Shown: in pieces, positions 1 through 4,973 of the stretch
How positions within the stretch are numbered: position 1 is the first letter of the stretch
How the letters are laid out: each line of letters starts with the position of its first letter
NCBI GenBank assembly: GCA_021821225.1
Contig: JAKACR010000208.1
Span: 1-5,418 of the forward strand
From: Bacillota bacterium
Lineage (GTDB): Bacteria > Bacillota > Bacilli > Alicyclobacillales > SLC66
Reading direction: 5' to 3'
DNA: 5,418 nucleotides
Translations under genes and position numbers: made by a program
The notes under the pieces: model-generated
What the model saw: the letters and a program-made list of their open reading frames with translations, nothing else
What the model was told of the DNA's origin: nothing
Databases searched by the model: none

Positions 1-54
1 GCCGGAATCGGCGACCTGTCGTTCATCGGTCGCTTGCGATCGTTCCCATCTTGA
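1..54 (+). CDS. Possible C-terminal tail of an upstream gene (partial)
   Basis: The first plus-strand frame is open from the window edge to a TGA at 52-54 and would encode a 17-residue tail ending in RLRSFPS. The stretch is more GC-rich than the AT-rich block that follows, which fits the end of a coding region. Seventeen codons is too short to judge coding character, and other frames are also open here. No function can be assigned. This is a weak call, recorded because something must end near here before the repeat array begins. Confidence 0.2.
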   Translation, partial: AGIGDLSFIGRLRSFPS

Positions 55-225
55 TTGCTCATACCGGATTTCCCCTCTCTGCACATCAACTTCACTTTGA
101 GCCTAGCACTCTCCGATGCAGTGAAACGGTCATTTTTCGTGCAGATTCGGCGTGTGGATTCCCTCTTCTTCCGCGTTGGGGAAACGATCCACTTACACAT
201 GAGTCTCTTCAGCAAACGACATTCT
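55..225. other. Non-coding spacer before the box array
   Basis: No convincing gene is visible. Two short overlapping plus-strand frames cross this stretch, but they lack a ribosome binding site, run on into the repeat array and have low-complexity, non-protein-like composition. The stretch contains pyrimidine-rich patches following GGATT (near 64-77 and 156-171), which resemble patches between the boxes further on (near 426-435 and 754-767). No box pair of the type found from 226 onward is recognisable. Confidence 0.5.
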
Positions 226-503
226 TGTTATCACTGTGTTAACTCAGAACAATTTTCCGGGTGTTTTTGAGTGTACTATCACCCCGTATTGTCAGTGTGT
301 TATCAGATAACATCGCTTGGAATGTCAAGATAATTGGGCATGCCCATTCCATTTGTGATCAACGTGTTATCATCATTTGTTGACATGTTGTTCGCACAGG
401 TTTGAATTCATCGTATGATGGCCTCGATTCCCCCCTGTTATCGCCTTCTTTTCATCTTCAAGCGACCTTTCCCGTATTTTCCCTTCGACTCAACCTCATT
501 TTG
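226..503 (+). repeat. Array unit 1
   Basis: This is the first of three units with the same spacing of box pairs. Pairs start at 226 (TGTTATCA-ctg-TGTTAACT), 287 (TATTGTCA-gtg-TGTTATCA), 354 (TGTGATCA-acg-TGTTATCA), 378 (TGTTGACA-tgt-TGTTCGCA) and, weaker, 436 (TGTTATCG-cct-TCTTTTCA). Offsets from the unit start are 0, 61, 128, 152 and 210. A further imperfect box, TACTATCA, lies at 274-281. The box at 298-305 overlaps an inverted copy, giving a 15-bp palindrome at 298-312. Confidence 0.6.
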
Positions 504-522
504 TATTATCAACGTGTTAACA
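502..522 (+). repeat. Left arm of a perfect 21-bp inverted repeat
   Basis: Bases 502-522 are the exact reverse complement of 657-677. The arm contains the box pair at 504/515 and includes the motif AACGTGTTAACA. The two arms are separated by 134 bp within array unit 2. They are the only long exact repeat I found in the array and are much better conserved than the surrounding boxes. Confidence 0.85.
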
Positions 523-782
523 CAGACCGATTCCGTGTCAGATTATAGACGGAATAACGCCATGTACTCGCATTGCGTTAGCAGTTTAAAATACCTGTCC
601 TACATGGCTATTGGACATGTTTATTTTATATTGTTGTCACCATGTTATCATGAGATTGTTAACACGTTGATAATACACACCTATGACCATCGAATTTCGA
701 CCACAATTGGCCGCAAAAATCGACTCAATCACAAGTTTCAAGCGCTCTTCCCCCGGATTTCCTCCGTTTCGCTTCGTTTTTG
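504..782 (+). repeat. Array unit 2
   Basis: The second unit starts 278 bp after unit 1. Pairs start at 504 (TATTATCA-acg-TGTTAACA), 565 (degenerate, TACTCGCA-ttg-CGTTAGCA), 632 (TGTTGTCA-cca-TGTTATCA) and 657 (TGTTAACA-cgt-TGATAATA). The offsets of 0, 61, 128 and 153 match unit 1. At the expected fifth place, near 715, only an ATCG remnant is visible. Sequence between boxes is mostly diverged from the other units, apart from short matches such as TTCAAGCG (457 and 736). Confidence 0.6.
657..677 (-). repeat. Right arm of a perfect 21-bp inverted repeat
   Basis: This is the exact reverse complement of 502-522. It contains the box pair at 657/668, which is the pair at 504/515 read from the other strand. 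Confidence 0.85.
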
Positions 783-954
783 TGTTGATATCGTGTTATC
801 ACGACAGGTTTAAGCTGTCGATACTCCTCATAGTATTGACTTGTGTCAACAGCTTGTTACCATAGGAGTGACGCGGATCGTAAGCCGAACTGCGAGTTCC
901 CTCTATTATTCGTTATCAGTGTGTTATCATTTTCTTGTTAACACGATGTTGACA
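783..954 (+). repeat. Array unit 3 (incomplete, abuts the actin-like gene)
   Basis: The third unit starts 279 bp after unit 2. Pairs start at 783 (TGTTGATA-tcg-TGTTATCA), 844 (TGTCAACA-gct-TGTTACCA), 911 (CGTTATCA-gtg-TGTTATCA) and 936 (TGTTAACA-cga-TGTTGACA), at offsets 0, 61, 128 and 153. The fifth position would fall inside the following gene and is absent. The four boxes at 911-954 form the densest and best-conserved cluster, immediately upstream of the gene's leader, where binding would be well placed to repress the promoter. Confidence 0.6.
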
Positions 955-962
955 GAACAAAA

Positions 963-974
963 CCTCATATGAGG
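963..974. promoter_or_regulatory. 12-bp palindrome in the leader of the actin-like gene (possible operator)
   Basis: CCTCATATGAGG is a perfect palindrome located between the last box of the array (947-954) and the ribosome binding site of the actin-like gene. A homodimeric regulator could bind it as DNA. It differs from the TGTTATCA boxes, so it would be a second type of site. It could also be chance. No complete sigma-70 promoter was found beside it: TTGACA at 949-954 lacks a well-spaced -10 element. Confidence 0.35.
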
Positions 975-989
975 GAAGGGTGGCATTTC

Positions 990-2102
990 ATGATCGTACG
1001 CACAGCTGCTGTGGATGTGGGAAACGATGCGCTCAAGGCTCTCTTTGCAGGCGGCAAACGGATGCGCATTCCGAACGTCATTGCGTATCCGGGGGAGCGG
1101 CGCAACGTCATCGCGTTGGAGCAAGACCCGCTCGATGGATTGCACGTCACCGTCACCTCCAGCTCTCTGTCGGTCGGAAAGATCACCGCAGCCGTTGGAA
1201 ACCTCGCAGGCGAGTATGCAGAGAACAATGAACTCACCCGCGACGATGACAAAGCGACAAGCGACCAGATTCTCGTGCTGCTGCTCACCAGCCTCGCCTT
1301 GGACGCCCTACAGGCTGCTCCGGCGCAACCCGAACACCTCATCGCGCGCTATCGTCTCTCCACGGGTCTGCCCATGCGGGAGATCAAGAACCAGCGCAGC
1401 GAGATGTTCCAGGCCCGACTGCGCGACACCCAGCACGAAGTGGCGTTCCTGGACACGCCGCAGGTAGCTGGACGCAAGGTCACCATCGGATTTGACGACG
1501 TGATCGTCGGCAGCGAGGGCTATGCGGCCATGATGCAACTGGTCACGGACGACGATCTGCATATTCGCGATGAGAGCCTTCGACAAGCGCATGTCCTGAT
1601 CCACGATATCGGCGGTCAATCGACTGACAGCGCCGTCTTCAAACCGAATCTGATCGTGGACAACATACACTCGGAGGGCATCCGCCTGGGCGCTTCGCCC
1701 TATCTGGATGAGATCATCGCCCGCGTGGAAGAGGCGCATGGGTATCGGTTTCGTTCCCGTTCGGCTCTGGTGAACGTCTTGGTATCGCCTACGCAACGCA
1801 ATCATGTGTTTGTGAAAGGCAATCGGACCAGCATCCAGCCGATCGTCGATGACGTCCTGACCAAACTCGCCCAAGAGGAGTATCGCCAAGTCCGCAAAAT
1901 CTGGCAGACCAGCCCGGAAATTCAACTGGCGTATCTGATCGGAGGCGGTTCCGCGATTCTCAAGGACTATCTGGAGAAGATCAACCAGGCGCAGGAGCAA
2001 TACCCCCTGCACTTTCTTGATCCCGAAACTTCGGTCTGGTCGATCGCGCAGGCGTACGATAAGCTGGCTCGGGCGCACTGGCACAAACCCACATCGGTGT
2101 AG
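990..2102 (+). CDS. ParM/Alp-type actin-like ATPase for DNA segregation
   Basis: Predicted 370-residue cytoplasmic actin-fold protein expected to form ATP-dependent filaments that push or pull plasmid copies apart. The actin signature is visible in order: phosphate-1 loop AVDVGNDALK (D9, G11, K16), phosphate-2 loop HDIGGQSTDSAVF (D206, G208, T212, D213) and the adenosine motif YLIGGGSAIL (315-324). Length fits bacterial plasmid actins (ParM, AlfA and Alp7A are roughly 270-380 residues). I chose the ATG at 990 because AAGGGTGG (976-983) sits 6 bases upstream. An in-frame ATG at 969 would add seven residues, but it lies inside the palindrome and has no clear ribosome binding site. The stop overlaps the ribosome binding site of the next gene, so the two are co-transcribed. 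Position after an iteron-like array and before a small adaptor-like gene supports segregation over cell-shape (MreB) or chaperone (Hsp70) roles. The exact subfamily cannot be set by eye. Confidence 0.85.
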   Translation: MIVRTAAVDVGNDALKALFAGGKRMRIPNVIAYPGERRNVIALEQDPLDGLHVTVTSSSLSVGKITAAVGNLAGEYAENNELTRDDDKATSDQILVLLLTSLALDALQAAPAQPEHLIARYRLSTGLPMREIKNQRSEMFQARLRDTQHEVAFLDTPQVAGRKVTIGFDDVIVGSEGYAAMMQLVTDDDLHIRDESLRQAHVLIHDIGGQSTDSAVFKPNLIVDNIHSEGIRLGASPYLDEIIARVEEAHGYRFRSRSALVNVLVSPTQRNHVFVKGNRTSIQPIVDDVLTKLAQEEYRQVRKIWQTSPEIQLAYLIGGGSAILKDYLEKINQAQEQYPLHFLDPETSVWSIAQAYDKLARAHWHKPTSV

Positions 2103-2115
2103 GAGACGATGCGCC

Positions 2116-2562
2116 ATGCGTAAGCCCACACCGAAAAAACGCAGCCCGTCACCCCCGCTCGCATGCGGCGACTTGCTCGCGTTTCGGATTCCTCCGGACG
2201 CGACCGACGCGGAACTGGCATTCCTGAATGGCTTGCGCGAGCAGCGCAAAGCCCCCAACGAACCGTACTTGGGTGCGCTGTTTTGGGAGCAAATTCGAAA
2301 CCGAACACACGGCGATGAGCCGAAGATCACCGTGGCGCTCCCGGCTCCGTTGACGCTGGAGCAACAACGTCTTTTGGGCGATGAAGCGATCCGTCGCACC
2401 CTGGGATACTTAGTGTACCAAGCGCTTGGAGGGGCAACTGTTTCGGCGCTGACCCCTCCTGCACCTGCACCAGGCCATGGGCCATCAAATCAATCGCCTC
2501 TTCACGATCCGGCACTGCAAAACCTGTTGAAGGGGATCTATACGGATCATCAGGGCGAGTAA
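2116..2562 (+). CDS. Probable ParR-like centromere-binding adaptor
   Basis: 148-residue protein starting at ATG 2116, with GGAGA (2102-2106) overlapping the stop of the actin-like gene and spaced 9 bases from the start. An ATG at 2109 meets a stop after four codons. The N terminus is basic (KPTPKKR). Next comes a short strand-like LLAFRIP (20-26) and a helix DAELAFLNGLREQRK (31-45), the order expected for a ribbon-helix-helix DNA-binding fold. After a helical middle comes a Pro/Ala-rich linker (about 112-124) and a terminal helix DPALQNLLKGIYTD (131-144). In ParR of R1 the C-terminal tail contacts ParM, and this layout is similar. Position directly after the filament gene is the usual place for ParR, AlfB or Alp7R, proteins that are poorly conserved and are often recognised only by context. 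The function is therefore inferred from context and fold rather than from clear homology. Confidence 0.6.
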   Translation: MRKPTPKKRSPSPPLACGDLLAFRIPPDATDAELAFLNGLREQRKAPNEPYLGALFWEQIRNRTHGDEPKITVALPAPLTLEQQRLLGDEAIRRTLGYLVYQALGGATVSALTPPAPAPGHGPSNQSPLHDPALQNLLKGIYTDHQGE

Positions 2563-2569
2563 GACCGTC

Positions 2570-2602
2570 ACCGCTCCAAGCAATCGGGGGCGGTTTGTTT
2601 GT
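2570..2602 (+). terminator. Intrinsic terminator after the segregation operon
   Basis: Stem ACCGCTCC (2570-2577) pairs with GGGGCGGT (2587-2594), eight pairs with one G-U, around a 9-base loop. The T-rich tract TTGTTTGT (2595-2602) follows. It begins 8 bases after the stop codon of the adaptor gene, so it ends the two-gene operon and separates it from the helix-turn-helix gene. Confidence 0.75.
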
Positions 2603-2719
2603 CCGTAGCTCGCGCATGAATCACTCCGGATTGCACGAAAAGTGAGCGTTTCTATCCGTCTCGAAGCGTTACGATGTCTCTAAGATCAGGGGGGTGGAAA
2701 ACGAACGGAGGTCAACATC

Positions 2720-3184
2720 ATGACGCGCGATGACATATACGATCAAGTGGCGACACTGGCCATGGCCAAACACTCCTACGCCGATATAGCCGACCGCCTG
2801 AATATCACATCCTCTTATGTGGGTCGAGTTCTTGTTGAACTGCGCAAAAACGGCATCCTGCCGCCCGCCGAACTGCGCTGCGAACGAAAGAGCAAGAGTT
2901 TCGCGCCGCCCGCACCGCCCATTGATCCCGACAAACACCATGAGATCATCCGTGCTGTGGAAAACGCGATCAGTCGATACGCTGCGATCACTGAAGACTC
3001 GCGAGCGAATGTGCTGCGCTTTATGGGCACGCGCGACACGGTGGAACTGGCCGCTGAACTTCTTGGACTGTCGGGCGGCGACGGCGAAACTGTGCCCGTG
3101 GCCACGCTGCAGGCGGTCTCGGTCGTCTTGGAGCGGCACGGATACGTCATTATGCAGTTGTCGGGGTACAGGCCAGCCTTGTGA
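2720..3184 (+). CDS. Small helix-turn-helix DNA-binding protein
   Basis: 154-residue cytoplasmic protein. CGGAGG (2706-2711) precedes the ATG at a good distance. Residues 18-45 form a typical helix-turn-helix: HSYADIADRLNI is the first helix and turn, and SSYVGRVLVELRKNG is the recognition helix. A Pro/Ala-rich hinge (APPAPPIDPD, near 62-71) leads to a mostly helical C-terminal half of unknown fold (about 72-154), which may serve dimerisation or a partner. It is a single-gene unit, with a terminator upstream of its leader and a convergent operon downstream. It could regulate the element, control copy number or bind the array, but nothing in the sequence decides between these. I recognise no specific family beyond the helix-turn-helix. 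Confidence 0.7.
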   Translation: MTRDDIYDQVATLAMAKHSYADIADRLNITSSYVGRVLVELRKNGILPPAELRCERKSKSFAPPAPPIDPDKHHEIIRAVENAISRYAAITEDSRANVLRFMGTRDTVELAAELLGLSGGDGETVPVATLQAVSVVLERHGYVIMQLSGYRPAL

Positions 3185-3217
3185 GAAAAGAACAAGAACC
3201 TCCCTTCAGAGAGGCTC
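3185..3217 (-). terminator. Intrinsic terminator of the minus-strand operon
   Basis: Read on the minus strand, GAGCCTCTC (3217-3209), loop TGAA, and GGGAGGTTC (3204-3196) form a nine-pair stem with two G-U pairs. TTGTTCTTTTC (3195-3185) follows as a U-rich tract. It lies 43 bases beyond the stop of the last minus-strand gene and right against the stop of the convergent helix-turn-helix gene. On the plus strand the stem has no following T tract, so it should mainly serve the minus-strand transcript. Confidence 0.75.
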
Positions 3218-3260
3218 CCATCCCTATCGCGTTCACCTGTTCCCCATCGGCGAGGCCGCG

Positions 3261-3749
3261 CTACGCAAACGCCCATCGCAGGTCGATCGCGGCGCTGTTG
3301 TGCAGCGGCTCTGGCTCGCCGAATACTGGACCGCTGGCGTAGCGCATCCCGGAACGGATCCCCATCGCCCGTTCCGCCTCCGTCGCCACGCGCAGCGACC
3401 ACTCCGGTCGCCTGCCGCCGTGTCCGTTCATCACGCGGCGCCTGCGGTACACATCCCACACCTCTCCGGCCCGGCCGCCCTCTTCGCGCAGCTCCCAGAG
3501 CGTAAACACCCCATGCCAGGTTGGGCGCTCGTCGCGAAACTGCCGGACGAATTCCCGCCACGCCGTGGTGTCTCGCAATCCATCGGGTCGCAGCACGACA
3601 AGCGGCTCCAGCGCCCGTTCGTACGCCCGTTCCAGCAGGCTGCGCAATTGCGCCGGGTACTCGGCCCGGTACAGGTCGCCGTGCGCGTCCACCAGCACGT
3701 ACCCGGCTGTCTCGCCCCGCCACAGATCCACCAGCGGTTCGATATACAT
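3261..3749 (-). CDS. Conserved hypothetical protein, second tandem paralogue
   Basis: 162-residue protein with no signal peptide or membrane segment visible. It starts at the ATG at 3749, with GGGAGAGGA ending 6 bases upstream, and only 15 bases separate it from the stop of the preceding gene. It is clearly paralogous to that neighbour. Shared blocks are EPLVDLWRxETAGxVLVDAxGxLYRAxYP (about 4-32), PLVxxRPxGL (about 49-58), LWEL/LWEV (near 84) followed by a GE-W pair, and RYAxGPVFGxPEP near the C terminus (about 136-148). The N-terminal block resembles a small beta-rich fold. I do not recognise the family, and no catalytic motif stands out. It is the last gene before the terminator of the operon that also encodes a prepilin peptidase, so a role with that surface structure is possible but unproven. 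Confidence 0.75.
   Translation of the reverse strand: MYIEPLVDLWRGETAGYVLVDAHGDLYRAEYPAQLRSLLERAYERALEPLVVLRPDGLRDTTAWREFVRQFRDERPTWHGVFTLWELREEGGRAGEVWDVYRRRRVMNGHGGRRPEWSLRVATEAERAMGIRSGMRYASGPVFGEPEPLHNSAAIDLRWAFA
3718..3742 (-). repeat. DNA-level trace of tandem gene duplication (copy 2)
   Basis: These 25 bases match 4219-4243 with one mismatch, 501 bp away, at the same codons of the two paralogues. Another shared 14-base block, GCGTCCACCAGCAC, lies just further into both genes. The match shows that the second paralogue arose by tandem duplication of about 500 bp. Confidence 0.7.
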
Positions 3750-3764
3750 GAGTCATCCTCTCCC

Positions 3765-4250
3765 TCAGAAAAACCGCCAGTGGGTGATGTGGTCCGGAAT
3801 CGGGATTGGCTCTGGCTTGCCAAATACGGGCCCCGCCGCGTACCGATGCCCCTCACGCAGACAGCGATCGCGCTCCTCCACCGTCTTGAGTTTGGCCACC
3901 CAGCTTTCCGGTCCAGGCTTGCCCGCCGTGAGCATTCGTTTTTGTTCGACCACGTTCCACGCCTCTCCTTTGCGCTCCCCTGTCTCGATGACCTCCCACA
4001 GCCGAAGCGACTGCGGATCTTTGCAAAGTTCCTTGCGCACCCGATCGAGATACTCGCCCCACAGCGCATCCTCCTGCAATCCCACGGGGCGAATGAGCAC
4101 CAACGGCTGGCGATACTCACTGACCACGACGTGCAGGATCGCATACAGTTCTCCGGGATACGTCGCCCGGTACAGTTCCCCTTTGGCGTCCACCAGCACA
4201 AATCCCGCCGTCTCGCGTCGCCACAGGTCCACCAGCGGTTCGAGAAACAC
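3765..4250 (-). CDS. Conserved hypothetical protein, first tandem paralogue
   Basis: 161-residue soluble-looking protein, paralogue of the next gene with the same conserved blocks from EPLVDLWR at residue 4 to YAAGPVFGKPEP near the end. The start is a GTG at 4250: its reading aligns residue by residue with the ATG start of the paralogue, and AGGGGGA lies 5 bases upstream. An out-of-frame ATG at 4257 touches the ribosome binding site and opens a different frame. The gene starts 12 bases after the stop of the prepilin peptidase, so it is co-translated in the same operon. The family is unrecognised. Two cysteine-poor, membrane-free paralogues suggest a cytoplasmic pair, possibly a heterodimer, but this is inference only. 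Confidence 0.75.
   Translation of the reverse strand: MFLEPLVDLWRRETAGFVLVDAKGELYRATYPGELYAILHVVVSEYRQPLVLIRPVGLQEDALWGEYLDRVRKELCKDPQSLRLWEVIETGERKGEAWNVVEQKRMLTAGKPGPESWVAKLKTVEERDRCLREGHRYAAGPVFGKPEPIPIPDHITHWRFF
4219..4243 (-). repeat. DNA-level trace of tandem gene duplication (copy 1)
   Basis: Partner of 3718-3742: 24 of 25 bases are identical, covering the codons for the conserved start of the EPLVDLWR block. Confidence 0.7.
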
Positions 4251-4262
4251 ACGTCATTCCCC

Positions 4263-4721
4263 CTATCCCAGAAACCGCGCACTCAGGAGCAAAACGCCTC
4301 CTACTGTGATCACCCCAAGTAAAAACCCGACCGCCACCGGAACCCCGCGCGTTCGTTCTGCCGCCAGGGTGCCCGGACCCAGTCCGTACACCAAACGCCT
4401 TACACCGGGCGCGGCGAGCCACCAGAATCCGATGCCCGTAGCGAGAATGCCTGGTACCATCCCCAGCGCCGCCCCGAGCGCGGCCGCCATCTTCATGTCG
4501 CCGACGCCGGTCCACCCAAGCAGCGCGGGAATCAGCCAGATGGCGCCCACGGCCATGGCGCCAAGGACGGACGCCCACAGACTTCCCGTCCATGCGTGCC
4601 AGAGCAGGAAGACCGCGAGCGCGCCCAGATTCCAGACGTTCGGGATATGGCGCGTCCGGACATCGAAGAGGGCAGCACCAACTGCAAACCCCATTACCAA
4701 GATCCACAGCGTGAGCGTCAT
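4263..4721 (-). CDS. A24-family prepilin peptidase (compact, no methylase domain)
   Basis: 152-residue integral membrane aspartic protease that would cut the leader of prepilin-like proteins at the cytoplasmic face of the membrane. Both catalytic aspartates are visible: D20 in FDVRTRHIPN (the D-x-R-x-x-x-IPN site) and D74 in GVGDMK (the GxGDxK site), followed by the glycine-spaced helix MAAALGAALG. Several hydrophobic segments (about 3-19, 32-42, 48-67, 79-100 and 130-150) give a polytopic membrane protein. The N-terminal cysteine/methylase domain of PilD/ComC-type enzymes is missing, so it resembles TadV/CpaA-like or archaeal FlaK-like small forms. I chose the ATG at 4721 over the longer frame from 4766 because AAGGGAGGTG lies just upstream. 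It sits between a surface-type protein and the tandem paralogues. Its substrates are not identifiable in this window. Confidence 0.88.
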   Translation of the reverse strand: MTLTLWILVMGFAVGAALFDVRTRHIPNVWNLGALAVFLLWHAWTGSLWASVLGAMAVGAIWLIPALLGWTGVGDMKMAAALGAALGMVPGILATGIGFWWLAAPGVRRLVYGLGPGTLAAERTRGVPVAVGFLLGVITVGGVLLLSARFLG

Positions 4722-4784
4722 GGAAACCGCACCTCCCTTCCAACCATCTGAAGTTGCTTGAACCATTTTGCCAACGTGCGGTCA

Positions 4785-4973
4785 TCAGTAGATCTCAAAA
4801 TAGTCAATCGCACTGGTGGTTCCATTCGACAGTGCACGCACATAACGAAAAGTCTGCGTTCCATACGTGTACGTGTAGTTCACCTGAGTTGCCAGCATGG
4901 GCGCGTAGCCGATGGTCGTCCAGGTCGTGCCATTTGATTGAAGCTGTCCGCTTGCGATTGTGTCACTGAAGGG
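4785..4973 (-). pseudogene. Frameshifted C-terminal part of the beta-rich extracellular protein
   Basis: This frame is displaced one base from the upstream part and ends at a TGA (4787-4785). Its 60-odd residues, including NGTTWTTIGYAP, VNYTYTYGTQTFRYVRALSN and the end AIDYFEIY, have the same Ser/Thr/Asn/Tyr-rich strand pattern, and the ending resembles the last strand of a discoidin-like module. It has no credible start: the only nearby candidate is a TTG at 5000 without a ribosome binding site. Removing one G from the run at 4971-4973 (CCC on the coding strand) joins the parts as NVTV-TF-SDTIAS with no stop. It may be a true frameshift mutation, a sequencing error, or +1 recoding. It could instead be a short separate gene, which I think unlikely. 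Confidence 0.6.

Larger units (their letters stand above)
226..954 (+). repeat. Iteron-like array of paired TGTTATCA boxes, candidate plasmid centromere (parC-like)
   Basis: About two dozen copies of an 8-bp box, consensus TGTTATCA with variants TGTTAACA, TGTTGACA and TATTATCA, lie in this gene-free block. Most come as pairs whose starts are 11 bp apart (8 bp, 3 bp gap, 8 bp), so both boxes face the same side of the helix. The pairs are 226/237, 287/298, 354/365, 378/389, 504/515, 632/643, 657/668, 783/794, 844/855, 911/922 and 936/947. The array stops just before a ParM-type gene whose downstream neighbour is a probable ribbon-helix-helix adaptor. The parC site of plasmid R1 also consists of 11-bp iterons upstream of parM, so a centromere that doubles as the operon's control region is the leading reading. 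A replication origin bound by an unseen Rep protein is the alternative. No clear DnaA boxes (TTWTNCACA) were found. Confidence 0.75.

Noticed and set aside
415..813. A 132-residue plus-strand open frame across the array.
   Set aside because: It has no ribosome binding site, overlaps the box pairs of units 1 to 3, and its composition does not look like a protein. It is a by-product of the AT-rich repeat DNA.
836..863. TTGACT and TACCAT at 16-bp spacing as a sigma-70 promoter.
   Set aside because: Both hexamers are parts of the box pair at 844/855 and its flank, and the -10 match is only four of six. It could still be used, but the evidence is too weak to list as a promoter.
226..954. The array as a CRISPR array.
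   Set aside because: Repeats are 8 bp, degenerate and in pairs. There are no 25-40 bp conserved repeats with uniform spacers, and no cas genes are present.
226..954. The array as a DnaA-box origin.
   Set aside because: TTATCA-type boxes do not match TTWTNCACA, and no replication initiator gene is in the window. An iteron-type origin bound by an unseen Rep remains possible.
949..973. TTGACA with TATGAG as the promoter of the actin-like gene.
   Set aside because: The spacing is only 13 bp and the -10 is poor. The TTGACA is explained as part of a box (947-954).
1308..2399. Long minus-strand open frame opposite the actin-like gene.
   Set aside because: It is a shadow frame of a GC-rich gene: Arg/Ser-rich, spanning two genes, and without a ribosome binding site.
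2817..4322. A 501-residue plus-strand open frame over the minus-strand operon.
   Set aside because: It is antisense to two genes supported by paralogy and ribosome binding sites, and it crosses the convergent terminator. Its Arg/Pro/Ser-rich composition is typical of shadow frames.
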